Below, in pieces: positions 25,784 to 34,335 of a stretch of 64,000 nucleotides of DNA. The DNA is from Occallatibacter riparius (GTDB lineage: Bacteria; Acidobacteriota; Terriglobia; Terriglobales; Acidobacteriaceae). The notes under the pieces were generated by a model, which was not told the DNA's origin, did not search any database, and was given only the letters and a program-made list of their open reading frames with translations. The stretch's first letter is position 1. Each line of letters starts with the position of its first letter. The translations under genes were made by a program, and so were the position numbers. Where the stretch lies: positions 6,448,001 to 6,512,000 of the forward strand of contig NZ_CP093313.1 of assembly GCF_025264625.1 (NCBI RefSeq), read 5' to 3'.

Positions 25784-27039
25784 CACTTCTTCCTTTCAGG
25801 ATCCGGTGTAATGGAGGAACCGCCCGGCTGTCCCAGCGTGGCGGGTATTGCCGCAAAAAAAGTTGTGCCTTCCGACTCGTCGCTCGCCACCCACACCGAT
25901 CCACCGTGGGCGAGAGCTGCGCGCTTCGCAATCGAAAGTCCAATGCCCGTGCCGGCCGCACGCGTTGCCGACGCCGTCGAGCGATAGTAACGATCAAAGA
26001 TGCGCTCGCGATCGGCCGGAGGAATCACCGCGCCGAAGCTGTGCACTGACAGCAGGGTCTCTGTCTCCGAACGAAAGGCACGCACTGTGATAGGCGATCC
26101 CGCGTCAGAGTACTTGCACGCGTTGTCGAGATACTGCGTCAACAGCATCGAAATGAGCCTGCGGTCCCCTGCAAAAAAGTGGCCCCTCGGCTCAACCTCC
26201 GTGCGGATTGTGGCGCCGGCGGATCTCTCGCCCAGCCCTGCAATCACTTCGTCGATGAGCGCCTCAGGTTCAACCGGCTCGACCTGAACAGCCAGCGAGG
26301 ACCCGTCCCCTTCACCCGAGCCGAGCCGAGCTGTGGTAAGCAGGCGCGTGGTGAGTTCGTTCAGCAGATTCGCCTGCTCATCGATCAGCGCAACCAATTC
26401 CGCCTGTCCGGGCGAAAGCTTTCCCATCTCTGCAAGTCCACTGGAGGCAGCCCTGATTGCTGTCAGCGGCGTTTTGTACGCGTGCGCCAGGCTATCAAGA
26501 ACTGTGGATCGCATCCGCTCCGCCTCGCGTTCCGCTTCAATCCGGCTCTCGTTCGCGGTTGCCCGATACCGGTCGAACGTAATGGCGATGATCGCCGCAA
26601 TGGCGCTGTTCGTCAGGGGATCCATGTTCCCGCGGACCACCAGACTGCCGATAGGAACCGCTCCCAGGCGCACTACCCGGCGGCTGACTCCAGTGTGCGG
26701 ATCGTCGTCGGAACTCTCGAAGTGATAGACGTTTTGAGCCAGTTCGCTGGGATCGACGGTCCACTTCCCTGCCCGGTAGACCTCCTGCAGATCAGCGTCG
26801 AAGATCGCCACCCCTTCCGGAGAAAACAGCTTGTGGAGATTCTCGGCGAGCTGCGGCCCGGGTTTGCTGCTCAAATTCATCTGCAGCGTAGAGCGCGTGA
26901 ATTCATAAAGATTGCGCATTTCGGCCGCGGAGGAACTAGCACGGCGTGCGGCCCGCAATGCGCGGCGCAGCACAGGCGTAATGCGGCGCTGGCGCAACGC
27001 GCCCAACAAGCCCTGTGGCGGAATGTGATTCTCCGACAA
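25783..27039 (-). CDS. Cytosolic KdpD-like sensor histidine kinase
   Basis: A 418-aa kinase with no membrane segment and no signal peptide. An N-terminal GAF-like domain covers ~40-160. The HisKA helix pair contains phospho-His186 (DSLAHAYKTPLTAIRA), and the HATPase domain has NACKYS (N box), FDRYYRS, and GTGIGLSIAKR. The phosphorylation region resembles the KdpD class, but the large KdpD sensor and membrane domains are missing. The input should be a cytoplasmic ligand or partner. It is translationally coupled to the regulator. The start (TTG 27039) is uncertain. Confidence 0.85.
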   Translation of the reverse strand: MSENHIPPQGLLGALRQRRITPVLRRALRAARRASSSAAEMRNLYEFTRSTLQMNLSSKPGPQLAENLHKLFSPEGVAIFDADLQEVYRAGKWTVDPSELAQNVYHFESSDDDPHTGVSRRVVRLGAVPIGSLVVRGNMDPLTNSAIAAIIAITFDRYRATANESRIEAEREAERMRSTVLDSLAHAYKTPLTAIRAASSGLAEMGKLSPGQAELVALIDEQANLLNELTTRLLTTARLGSGEGDGSSLAVQVEPVEPEALIDEVIAGLGERSAGATIRTEVEPRGHFFAGDRRLISMLLTQYLDNACKYSDAGSPITVRAFRSETETLLSVHSFGAVIPPADRERIFDRYYRSTASATRAAGTGIGLSIAKRAALAHGGSVWVASDESEGTTFFAAIPATLGQPGGSSITPDPERKK

Positions 27040-27571
27040 ACCTGCACCAGCCTGTATTTTCAGTAGTTACGAGAGCCGCGCCCTTTCAGCTAAAGAGCTC
27101 TGCCGGAACGTGAATTGCGGATCGCGCGGATGAGGATTTCTCTGTTGCTATAACCGGGGTCTACGCTGGAGCCGCGCAAAGAAATTGATGTCGCGATTTT
27201 AACAGATTCTTTATTGCGTCCTTAGAGCAGGGTCCGGTTTCGTGCGCGTTTCTCATTGCATCCTTACGGGCGCCTTGGTCAACTTGCAACTAATCGCAGC
27301 CAACTCAGAAAGCGCTCCGCTGCGGGTGGACCCTTCAGCCGTAATCGCACGCACCAATCAACGAAGACCACGAACCAATGTGGCGTCGAGTGAAGTGAGC
27401 ACTGGCAAACCGAAAAGGAGTTCGCTCGCGGTCTGCCGTTTCCGCAATAACTGATTCCCAAGCTCGATTCAAATGCTCCCGCAAGCCATCCTCGCCGGAG
27501 CGACGGGGAATCTTTGTCGAAAAAACAATCGAGAGCCACCGGATTTCACGGTGGAGAAAGCGAATACCTTT
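27040..27571. other. 532-bp divergent intergenic region
   Basis: Separates the sensor kinase (-) from the porin gene (+) and must carry both promoters. It is more AT-rich around 27185-27225 (for example TTTTAACAGATTCTTTATTG). Short open frames exist on both strands but have no family features. No riboswitch or repeat is evident. Confidence 0.5.
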
Positions 27572-28747
27572 ATGGATTTGAGGTCAGGCCTTCGCACATT
27601 CACCGCATGTCTCGCCATGGCTGCAGGAATCACCGCCGCGGCACAGACAGATTCTGCCACTCCCCAGGCCCCTGCTCCCGCGACGCCCGCAGCTGAACCT
27701 GCTGCTCCGGCTCCAACACCATGGAAAATCGGCCCCATGGAAGTAAGTGGATTCCTGGATGGCTACTACTCCTATAACCACAACAACCCTACAGAAGCAG
27801 ACAACGGCAAGTCGAACGACTACTATAACTTCAACACGGACGCGAACCAGCCCGGCTTCAGCGCGGCCAAGCTCACTCTGAACCATGATCCTGCGCCTAT
27901 TGGTGCGCACATCGACGCCGTCTACGGCCGCACCAATCGCCTGATCAATACCTCGGGTCAGCTTGAGTATATTGAGCAGGCTTTCCTGAGCGTGAAGCCC
28001 GCCAAGTGGAAGGGCCTGGAAATCGATGGCGGCAAGTTCGTCACCTACGCCGGCGCTGAAGTGATTGAAGCCAAGGACAACTGGGCCTATTCGCGCGGAC
28101 TGCTTTTCGCCTGGGCGATTCCCTACTGGCACTTCGGCGGACGCGCCACCATGCCTGTCAGCAAGGTGGACACCATCGGCGCCCAGGTTGTGAATGGCTG
28201 GAACAACATCACCCATCATGTGGGTGGTCCAACCATTGGCTTCAACAATACGCTCACCGAAACCAAATACACCTGGAGTTCGGATATCTATACCGGCAAG
28301 GCGGATGCTCCCTCGGGACAGAATGGTTATCGCAACCTGTTCGACACCACGCTGCTGCTGACGCCCACCAGCAAGCTCAGCGGATACATTAATTTTGATT
28401 TCGCCCAGCAGAAGCAGTCGAAGACCTCGCAGGGCGAGGGCGTAAACGAACGTGACAACCTGTACGGCATCGCATTCGCCGCGCACGACCAGTTCTTGCC
28501 CGCCCACGCCGCCACAGTCCGCTACGAAACCCTGAACGACGCCGGAGGATTTTCAACCGGCACCCCACAGATTCTGCAGGAGTTCACCGGCACCTATGAA
28601 TACAAGTGGAAGTACGGTTTCCTGGGTCGCATGGAGTACCGCCACGACTGGTCGAACATGGCCACCTTCCACAAAGAAAACGGCATGACGGATTCGCAGA
28701 CCACCTTCAGCACCGGCATCATCCTCGTCATCGCCCCCAAGCGCTAA
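27572..28747 (+). CDS. Outer-membrane beta-barrel porin (BBP2/OmpL-like)
   Basis: A 391-aa porin. From the ATG at 27572 it has a signal peptide (TACLAMAAGITAAAQ), a Pro/Ala-rich segment to ~55, then a barrel starting with MEVSGFLDGYYSYNHN. The body alternates polar and hydrophobic residues with many Tyr/Trp/Asn, and QPGFSAAKLTLNHDP is typical of the BBP2 family. It ends with a short hydrophobic strand before APKR. The open frame before 27572 lacks features and is not used. A permease follows 125 bp downstream, so the pair may move the same solute across both membranes. Confidence 0.82.
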   Translation: MDLRSGLRTFTACLAMAAGITAAAQTDSATPQAPAPATPAAEPAAPAPTPWKIGPMEVSGFLDGYYSYNHNNPTEADNGKSNDYYNFNTDANQPGFSAAKLTLNHDPAPIGAHIDAVYGRTNRLINTSGQLEYIEQAFLSVKPAKWKGLEIDGGKFVTYAGAEVIEAKDNWAYSRGLLFAWAIPYWHFGGRATMPVSKVDTIGAQVVNGWNNITHHVGGPTIGFNNTLTETKYTWSSDIYTGKADAPSGQNGYRNLFDTTLLLTPTSKLSGYINFDFAQQKQSKTSQGEGVNERDNLYGIAFAAHDQFLPAHAATVRYETLNDAGGFSTGTPQILQEFTGTYEYKWKYGFLGRMEYRHDWSNMATFHKENGMTDSQTTFSTGIILVIAPKR

Positions 28748-28779
28748 CTCAAACGCAACCTCGACACCCGAAGTGCAGC

Positions 28780-28811
28780 AGGGCCTGTTCTATGCAGACC
28801 GAACAGGCCCT
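28780..28811 (+). terminator. Hairpin between porin and permease
   Basis: AGGGCCTGTTC / GAACAGGCCCT is a perfect 11-bp inverted repeat with a 10-base loop. No T-run follows, so it may be a partial terminator or an RNA-stability element that reduces readthrough into the permease gene. Confidence 0.55.
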
Positions 28812-28872
28812 CACCACCACTGATCCGGACAAAAGTTCCGGAATTTGAACACTACTCGAGGAGATTCTCCAA

Positions 28873-30672
28873 ATGGCAGAAACAAAAGCACCGCAAATGC
28901 AGGCCACACTGGGCTTGACCGGGTTGACCAGCAACGCGATGGCTCTGATCGCTCCCGGCGCATTCCTTTGGCTGACGTTCTTCATCCAGGCCACCGCCGG
29001 CGTGGCCGGCCAGCCTTCGACAGCTCCCGCAATGTGGATGGGCATCTTCGCAGCCCTTCTGCTGTGCCTCGCCACAGCCGTCGCGTATGCCGAGATCTCC
29101 AAGCTCTATCCCGGCACCGGTTCCAGCTACTATTACGCCGAGCAGGCCATGCTCTCCAAGGACAAAGCGTTCAAGTACGCGCGTCTTGCCAAGTTCATCG
29201 TGGGCTGGGGCTCACACCTGTACTATTGGGTTTACCCCGGAGTAATGGTGGCTACCACCGGCATCTTCGTCGGCTATGTGGTTGGCTTCCTCTTCCCCAC
29301 CTTCCTCAGCGGATCCAACCCCGGACCGCTATTCATGGCTCTGGTCGCGATCGTCTTCTCGTTCTTCGTCGCATGGATCGCGCAGAAGGGCGCAGGGGCC
29401 TCAACCGCCGTCAACCTCGCCATCAACGTCGTACAGATCTCCGCACTCGTGGTGTTCAGCGTCCTGGCGCTCGGTTATCGCACCAGCCATCCCACGGGAA
29501 CGCCGGCTCTGCTGTACGACTCGCAGACCCTGTCCACTTACAACTACCAGTTCGCTACTGCCAAGGACGGCTCCGTAATGCGTGACGCGAGCGGCACGCC
29601 GCTCCCGCTGCTCGACAGCGCCGGCAAGCAGGTCCCGTTCACCGCCGACTATCCCGCCACCGACTCGAACGGCAACATGCTGACACACACCAAGGCTTCG
29701 TCTGTCGTTGGAATCCACAAGGTCAGCTGGGTCTTCATCCAGGCGACAGTCGCCATTCTCATCCTGGTCGGATTTGAATCCGTCACAGCCATGGGTGGCG
29801 AAGCCAAGAATCCAACAAAACACATCCCCATCGCGGTTATCGCATCGCTGCTGATTCAGGGGCTGTTCTGCTACCTCTTCGAATACTTCGCAGCAAACTA
29901 CTTCTTAAACTCCGGCTACACCATGCAAAGCGCCGCCGGGTCAGCGGCGCCCATCGGCGACATGATGATCATCGTGGGCGACAACCTCCTCGGCCGCGGG
30001 CACGGCAAGTACTTCATGCTGGCTGAGGCGTTCACTGTGTTTCTCGCGCTCATCGGCACCACGCTGAGCTGTATGAACACGGGCGCGCGCGTCACCTATG
30101 CTATGGGCAAAGACGATGAGGCTCCCGAGCACTTCGGCATGCTGCACGCCAAGTCGCTCACGCCGCGGCGCGCCATCTGGACGCTGGCTTGCATCTCCGC
30201 CGTCATCGGCTGCGTCGCCGTTTCGTTCGTCTTCGCAGATGCATCGGCTCCCACGGACGCGACAATCGCCGCCCTGCCCCACAACATCTTCTCCAGCTTC
30301 GGCTACCCGTCCCACGACACGCTCGTAAAGGTGCCGAACTCCCTGCTGTCCATCACCCTCACCTCCAACTTCGGCACCTTCATCCTCTACGGATTGAGCT
30401 GCTTCCTCTGCATGGTGGCGTATAGCAAGCGTCCCGATCACAACTTCCTGCTGCACACGCTGATTCCCGGCTTCGGCCTCGTGGCAAACCTGGCCTGCAT
30501 GGCGGTGTACGTAGTCGGTCCCTTCTTCAGCCTCGGCACCAAAATGGAACCGCTCTGCGCACTGGGCATCTCAGCCGTGTGGGGCGCCTACGGCGCCTTC
30601 TACTTCCTCAAGTCGTCGAAGAAGAAGGGCAAGGCAATCCTGCTCGAGACCAAGCAGGCTGTCAGCCAGTAG
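28873..30672 (+). CDS. APC-superfamily amino-acid permease
   Basis: A 599-aa inner-membrane transporter with about 12 membrane helices. TSNAMALIAPGAFLWLTFF is the first helix and VAYAEISKLYPGTGSSYYYAEQA the second-third region with the conserved Gly motif; TLSCMNTGARVTYAMGKDDEAPEHFG matches APC helix 8 and its loop. A soluble loop of about 90 residues (~205-295) between helices is larger than usual. The substrate cannot be named; an amino acid or amine is likely. GAGGAG lies upstream of the ATG. Confidence 0.85.
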   Translation: MAETKAPQMQATLGLTGLTSNAMALIAPGAFLWLTFFIQATAGVAGQPSTAPAMWMGIFAALLLCLATAVAYAEISKLYPGTGSSYYYAEQAMLSKDKAFKYARLAKFIVGWGSHLYYWVYPGVMVATTGIFVGYVVGFLFPTFLSGSNPGPLFMALVAIVFSFFVAWIAQKGAGASTAVNLAINVVQISALVVFSVLALGYRTSHPTGTPALLYDSQTLSTYNYQFATAKDGSVMRDASGTPLPLLDSAGKQVPFTADYPATDSNGNMLTHTKASSVVGIHKVSWVFIQATVAILILVGFESVTAMGGEAKNPTKHIPIAVIASLLIQGLFCYLFEYFAANYFLNSGYTMQSAAGSAAPIGDMMIIVGDNLLGRGHGKYFMLAEAFTVFLALIGTTLSCMNTGARVTYAMGKDDEAPEHFGMLHAKSLTPRRAIWTLACISAVIGCVAVSFVFADASAPTDATIAALPHNIFSSFGYPSHDTLVKVPNSLLSITLTSNFGTFILYGLSCFLCMVAYSKRPDHNFLLHTLIPGFGLVANLACMAVYVVGPFFSLGTKMEPLCALGISAVWGAYGAFYFLKSSKKKGKAILLETKQAVSQ

Positions 30673-30681
30673 TCCTGATGT

Positions 30682-30728
30682 GCCACTTCCCGGGTGACTT
30701 GTGATGAGCAAGTCACCCGTGGCATTTT
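30682..30728 (+). terminator. Intrinsic terminator after the permease
   Basis: GCCAC...CGGGTGACTTG pairs with CAAGTCACCCG...TGGC around loop TGATGAG, followed by ATTTTCG. A stem this long directly after a stop codon is a typical terminator. Confidence 0.75.
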
Positions 30729-30771
30729 CGAAATAGACCGACTTTGATCGAACGCAATCATTGGGCTGCTC

Positions 30772-31578
30772 ATGTTAGATGTTCAGTTTGGCCAGGCAAG
30801 CGATCCCGGCAAAGTTCGCACCAATAATGAAGACAGCATGGGCTCCTTTGTTCCGAAATCGCGGCACGAGGCGCGCTCCCTGGGATATCTCTTCGCCGTA
30901 GCCGACGGCGTAGGCGGCATGGATCTCGGAGAGGTCGCCTCCGCCACCGCCATTCAGGTCGTCACGAAGGAATTCGCGCAGGCGCAGGCCGGCAGCATGC
31001 TCCCCGGCCTCTTGCCTCGGCTGGTGCAGCACGCCAACGCCGCGGTGCACGACCGCCGCATGGAGCGCGAGTACCGCGGCAAGCAGATGGCCACCACGCT
31101 GGTTACCTGCGCCCTTCGCTACGATCAGGCCGTCATCTCCCACGTGGGCGACTCGCGCTGTTATCTGGTCCGCGGCGGCAAAGCCCGCCAGGTCACTGAC
31201 GACCACACCCTGGTAAACCAGCAGCGCAAGCTCGGACTTATTTCCGCAGAAGACATCGCCGAATCGCAATCGCGCCACGTGCTGATCAAAAGCCTCGGCC
31301 CTGAGATGTTTGTCGCCCCCGACACGAACTTGATCACGGTGCAGCCCGGTGATGTGGTCGTGCTCTGCACCGATGGGCTGCACGATGAACTGCCCGAGGA
31401 GGAACTTGCCAGAATCGTCTCGCAGCCGCGCAAGGACATAGCGGAAATCGCAGAAGATCTGGTCGCGCGCGCCGTAGAAGTGGATGGAAACGATAACACC
31501 ACCGCGCAGGTAATTCGCGTGCGCTCAGTCGAACAGGTCGGCATGTACCGCGGGCGTCCTTACCGCCTGCCGGCCTGA
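30772..31578 (+). CDS. PP2C-family Ser/Thr protein phosphatase
   Basis: A 268-aa bacterial PP2C (PppA/Stp type), metal dependent. Motifs in order: VRTNNED, FAVADGVGG, ATTLVTCAL, SHVGDSRCYLVR, LCTDGLHDE and GNDNTTAQV, containing the metal-binding aspartates. It is cytosolic, without a membrane segment. A Ser/Thr kinase gene follows 95 bp downstream on the same strand, so the two probably form a reversible phosphorylation pair. The start is ATG 30772; its ribosome-binding site is weak. Confidence 0.92.
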   Translation: MLDVQFGQASDPGKVRTNNEDSMGSFVPKSRHEARSLGYLFAVADGVGGMDLGEVASATAIQVVTKEFAQAQAGSMLPGLLPRLVQHANAAVHDRRMEREYRGKQMATTLVTCALRYDQAVISHVGDSRCYLVRGGKARQVTDDHTLVNQQRKLGLISAEDIAESQSRHVLIKSLGPEMFVAPDTNLITVQPGDVVVLCTDGLHDELPEEELARIVSQPRKDIAEIAEDLVARAVEVDGNDNTTAQVIRVRSVEQVGMYRGRPYRLPA

Positions 31579-31673
31579 TTGAAGCCAATTATGTGCCGTT
31601 TATCCGCGATTTATGCGGTTCTCCCTTCGGGCCCTTAGAGTTGAACTAAAGCCCACCGTCAGGAGCGCAGCAG

Positions 31674-32645
31674 ATGGGATTTTACGACAGCCTCGAGCCG
31701 GGCCAGCAGATCGATTCGTATCGCATCGAATCCCTGGTTGCGCGCAGCGGCATGGCCACCATCTACCGCGCGGTAGACACGCGCGACGGCAAGGTAGTCG
31801 CTCTCAAGATTCCCCACCCCGGCATGGAAGCCGATCCCGTGCTGTACGATCGCTTCCAGCGGGAAGCCAGCATCGGCGAAAAGCTCAACCACCCCGGGGT
31901 CATGCGCGTCTTCGGCGATGAAAAGCGTTCGCGCGTCTACATGGTCATGGAGTGGTGCGAGGGGCGCCTGCTTCGCAGCATCCTCGACCAGGGCCGCATC
32001 TCGCAGGAGCATGCGCTTCACATCGCAGTGAGAGTCCTTGAAGCCCTCGACTACATTCACGCCAACGGCGTCGTTCACCGCGACCTGAAGCCGGAAAACA
32101 TCATGGTCGACGCCAATGACGACATCAAGCTGATCGACTTCGGCATTGCGGGCGACGCCGCCGCGCGCCGCCTCACGTACGCAAAAATCACCACCGCGCT
32201 TGGCAGTCCCAACTACATCTCGCCCGAGCAGGTGAAAGGCAAGCGTGGCGATAGCCGCACCGATATTTACGCCGTGGGCATCATCCTTTACGAGATGCTC
32301 ACCGGTAAAGTACCGTTCACGGGCTCCAATCCCATGCAGGTCATCAACGACCGACTCCTCAATTACCCGACGCCGCCCAGCGTCCTTGAGCCCTCCATCA
32401 GCCCCCAGCTTCAGGAAGCCATCTACCGCGCCATCGAGCGCGAACCGGCCAACCGATACCGTCGCGCGAGCGAATTTGCACACGACCTGCAGCATCTCGA
32501 TCAAGTGGGTGTGGAAAACCGGCCCGAATTGAACGAGTGGAAAAAGCGCAGGTCCTATTTGCCTCGAAAGATCGCATATTACGCCGCATTGGCGCTGATT
32601 CCGGTTGCTATCCTTCTATGCATGGTTCTGCTTTCGCGACACTGA
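31674..32645 (+). CDS. Membrane-anchored Ser/Thr protein kinase
   Basis: A 323-aa Hanks-type kinase. The kinase domain (~14-285) has ALKIPHP (catalytic Lys), HRDLKPENIMVD (catalytic loop), LIDFGIAGD (DFG) and SPNYISPEQV (APE equivalent). The glycine loop is degenerate (VARSGMAT). One C-terminal membrane helix (~300-319, YYAALALIPVAILLCMVLL) ends the protein with only a few residues outside and no sensor domain, unlike PASTA kinases. AGGAG lies eight bases before the ATG. It is paired with the PP2C gene upstream. Confidence 0.92.
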   Translation: MGFYDSLEPGQQIDSYRIESLVARSGMATIYRAVDTRDGKVVALKIPHPGMEADPVLYDRFQREASIGEKLNHPGVMRVFGDEKRSRVYMVMEWCEGRLLRSILDQGRISQEHALHIAVRVLEALDYIHANGVVHRDLKPENIMVDANDDIKLIDFGIAGDAAARRLTYAKITTALGSPNYISPEQVKGKRGDSRTDIYAVGIILYEMLTGKVPFTGSNPMQVINDRLLNYPTPPSVLEPSISPQLQEAIYRAIEREPANRYRRASEFAHDLQHLDQVGVENRPELNEWKKRRSYLPRKIAYYAALALIPVAILLCMVLLSRH

Positions 32646-32734
32646 GGCGGTCCCGCCACGCGGGAATCCTCACGTGATCTTTATGGGCCGCCCCGTACAC
32701 TTTCAGTAAACCGCTTTTCGACAAAAGGAGATCC

Positions 32735-34165
32735 ATGTCGACCGAATTCAGGAATTTTCTGGCCCTGTCATACGAGGAGCTGGAAGAGCTCAATCTGCAA
32801 GCTAAAGCTGACCGCGCCAACCGCGTGTCCATCGACGAGATTCGCGAAAAGCGGCTGAAGTATTTGTCCGACGAGAAGCGGATCAAGGCCGTCACGGTTC
32901 TGTTTTCGGACCTCGAAGGCCGCCTGCACCTTCTCGATTACGACAAGAAGTTCCTTCTCGGCTCTTACGAGAACCTGACCTTTGACGGCTCGTCCATCCG
33001 CGGCTTCACCGCTCAGAAAGAGAGCGACCTTCGCCTCGGCATCGACTGGAGCGCGTTCTACTGGGTGCCCGCCGACATCTTCGGCAACGGCAAGGTCCTC
33101 GTTTTCGGAAGCGTCATCGACAAGGACGGCACCCCCTACTCCGGCGATCTGCGCGGAGTCTTGAAGAAGTACTCCGACACTCTCTACGCCGAGAAGGGCC
33201 TCACTCTCAACGCCGCCAACGAAATCGAAGGCTTCCTGTTCGCCGGCCGCGATGCCGAGCGCAAGTTCCACGAGACCGGCAAGTTCGAGTTCATCAACAC
33301 CGGCGGCTACTACCACGTGCTGCCTCTCGATCCGCTCCGCCAGTTCATCGACACCTCGGCTGAAGTGCAGCGCTCCATGGGCTTCCAGAACGAAAAGGAC
33401 CACCCGGAAGTCGCGCCGAGCCAGTTCGAAATTAACTACAGCTACGGCGAGGTCGTTGCTGCCGCCGACCAGATCCAGCTCTACAAGCTGCTCACCCGCC
33501 AGATCGCCAACAACATGGGCTACACTGCGTCGTTCCTGCCCAAGCCTGTTGTCGGCGTCAACGGAAGCGGCATGCACACCAACGTCTCCATCTCCAAGGG
33601 CAAGACCAACCTGTTCTGGGATGAAAAGGGACAGGAGCAGCTCTCTGGATATGGATGGGAGTTCATCGATCGCATCCTGACGCACGCGCTCGACATCTGC
33701 CTCGTCCTCAATCCGAGCGTGAACTCCTACCGCCGTCTCGATCCGCACTTCGAAGCCCCAAATCAGATCAAGGCTTCAGCTACGGACCGCGGATCCATGG
33801 TGCGCGTTCCAATCGGCAACTCTCGCTCCATGCGCGTGGAAGTACGCTCTGTGGCTCCGGACGCGAATCCGTACCTCGCGCTCTACTCCATTTTCAAGAC
33901 CGGCATCGACGGCACGACCTCGAAGATCGAAAACCTGCGCCAGGCCGAGCGCTACCTGCCTGACAACATCTACTCCGCCATTGAGGACTTCAAGGCTTCC
34001 AAGTGGATCGGCCAGATCCTCGGCGCCGATGTTCAGGGCCGCTACACCGATCTGAAGCAGGCTTCGGCCGACCGCTGCCCGCGCGCGCTGGGCACGTTCG
34101 TCAAGGCTCCGGAGGTGCAGTACCACCACGAGGTCTACAACCAGTCGCTGTGGAACCTGTTCTAA
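32735..34165 (+). CDS. glnA: Glutamine synthetase type I
   Basis: A 476-aa glutamine synthetase, which makes glutamine from glutamate, ammonia and ATP. Signatures: FDGSSIRGF, NEIEGFLF (metal-binding E-x-E), HPEVAPSQFEINY, NGSGMHTNVS (catalytic His), NPSVNSYRRL and VEVRSVAPDANPYLALYS. The first ~45 residues are a charged extension before the usual N-terminus. The Tyr motif used for adenylylation in enterobacteria (NLYDLP) is not recognisable, so control is probably of another type. AAAGGAG precedes the ATG. The kinase/phosphatase pair upstream is only 90 bp away. Confidence 0.95.
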   Translation: MSTEFRNFLALSYEELEELNLQAKADRANRVSIDEIREKRLKYLSDEKRIKAVTVLFSDLEGRLHLLDYDKKFLLGSYENLTFDGSSIRGFTAQKESDLRLGIDWSAFYWVPADIFGNGKVLVFGSVIDKDGTPYSGDLRGVLKKYSDTLYAEKGLTLNAANEIEGFLFAGRDAERKFHETGKFEFINTGGYYHVLPLDPLRQFIDTSAEVQRSMGFQNEKDHPEVAPSQFEINYSYGEVVAAADQIQLYKLLTRQIANNMGYTASFLPKPVVGVNGSGMHTNVSISKGKTNLFWDEKGQEQLSGYGWEFIDRILTHALDICLVLNPSVNSYRRLDPHFEAPNQIKASATDRGSMVRVPIGNSRSMRVEVRSVAPDANPYLALYSIFKTGIDGTTSKIENLRQAERYLPDNIYSAIEDFKASKWIGQILGADVQGRYTDLKQASADRCPRALGTFVKAPEVQYHHEVYNQSLWNLF

Positions 34166-34190
34166 AGCGCAGTGCAACTTCGCGTTACTC

Positions 34191-34223
34191 AAAGCGGCGC
34201 GCCCATCGGGTGCGCCGCTTTTG
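34191..34223 (+). terminator. Intrinsic terminator after glnA
   Basis: AAAGCGGCGC / GCGCCGCTTT is a 10-bp stem with an 11-base loop, ending in TTTTGC. It starts 25 bp after the glnA stop. Confidence 0.8.
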
Positions 34224-34335
34224 CATGTCTGCCTTTGGCCATGCGGGTTAGAATGGACCGCGTTTGCATCCAGTTCCCCCAAAAGATTTGCGCGCGGTTC
34301 GTCTCGCTTCGTGCCGCAACGATAAAGGAAAAAGA

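Noticed and set aside
24995-27039. Naming the two-component genes kdpD and kdpE
   Set aside because: The KdpD sensor and membrane domains and the kdpFABC genes are absent, so only class similarity is claimed.
27242-27454. 70-codon frame in the kinase/porin gap
   Set aside because: No RBS, no recognisable domain, and an overlapping frame exists on the other strand.
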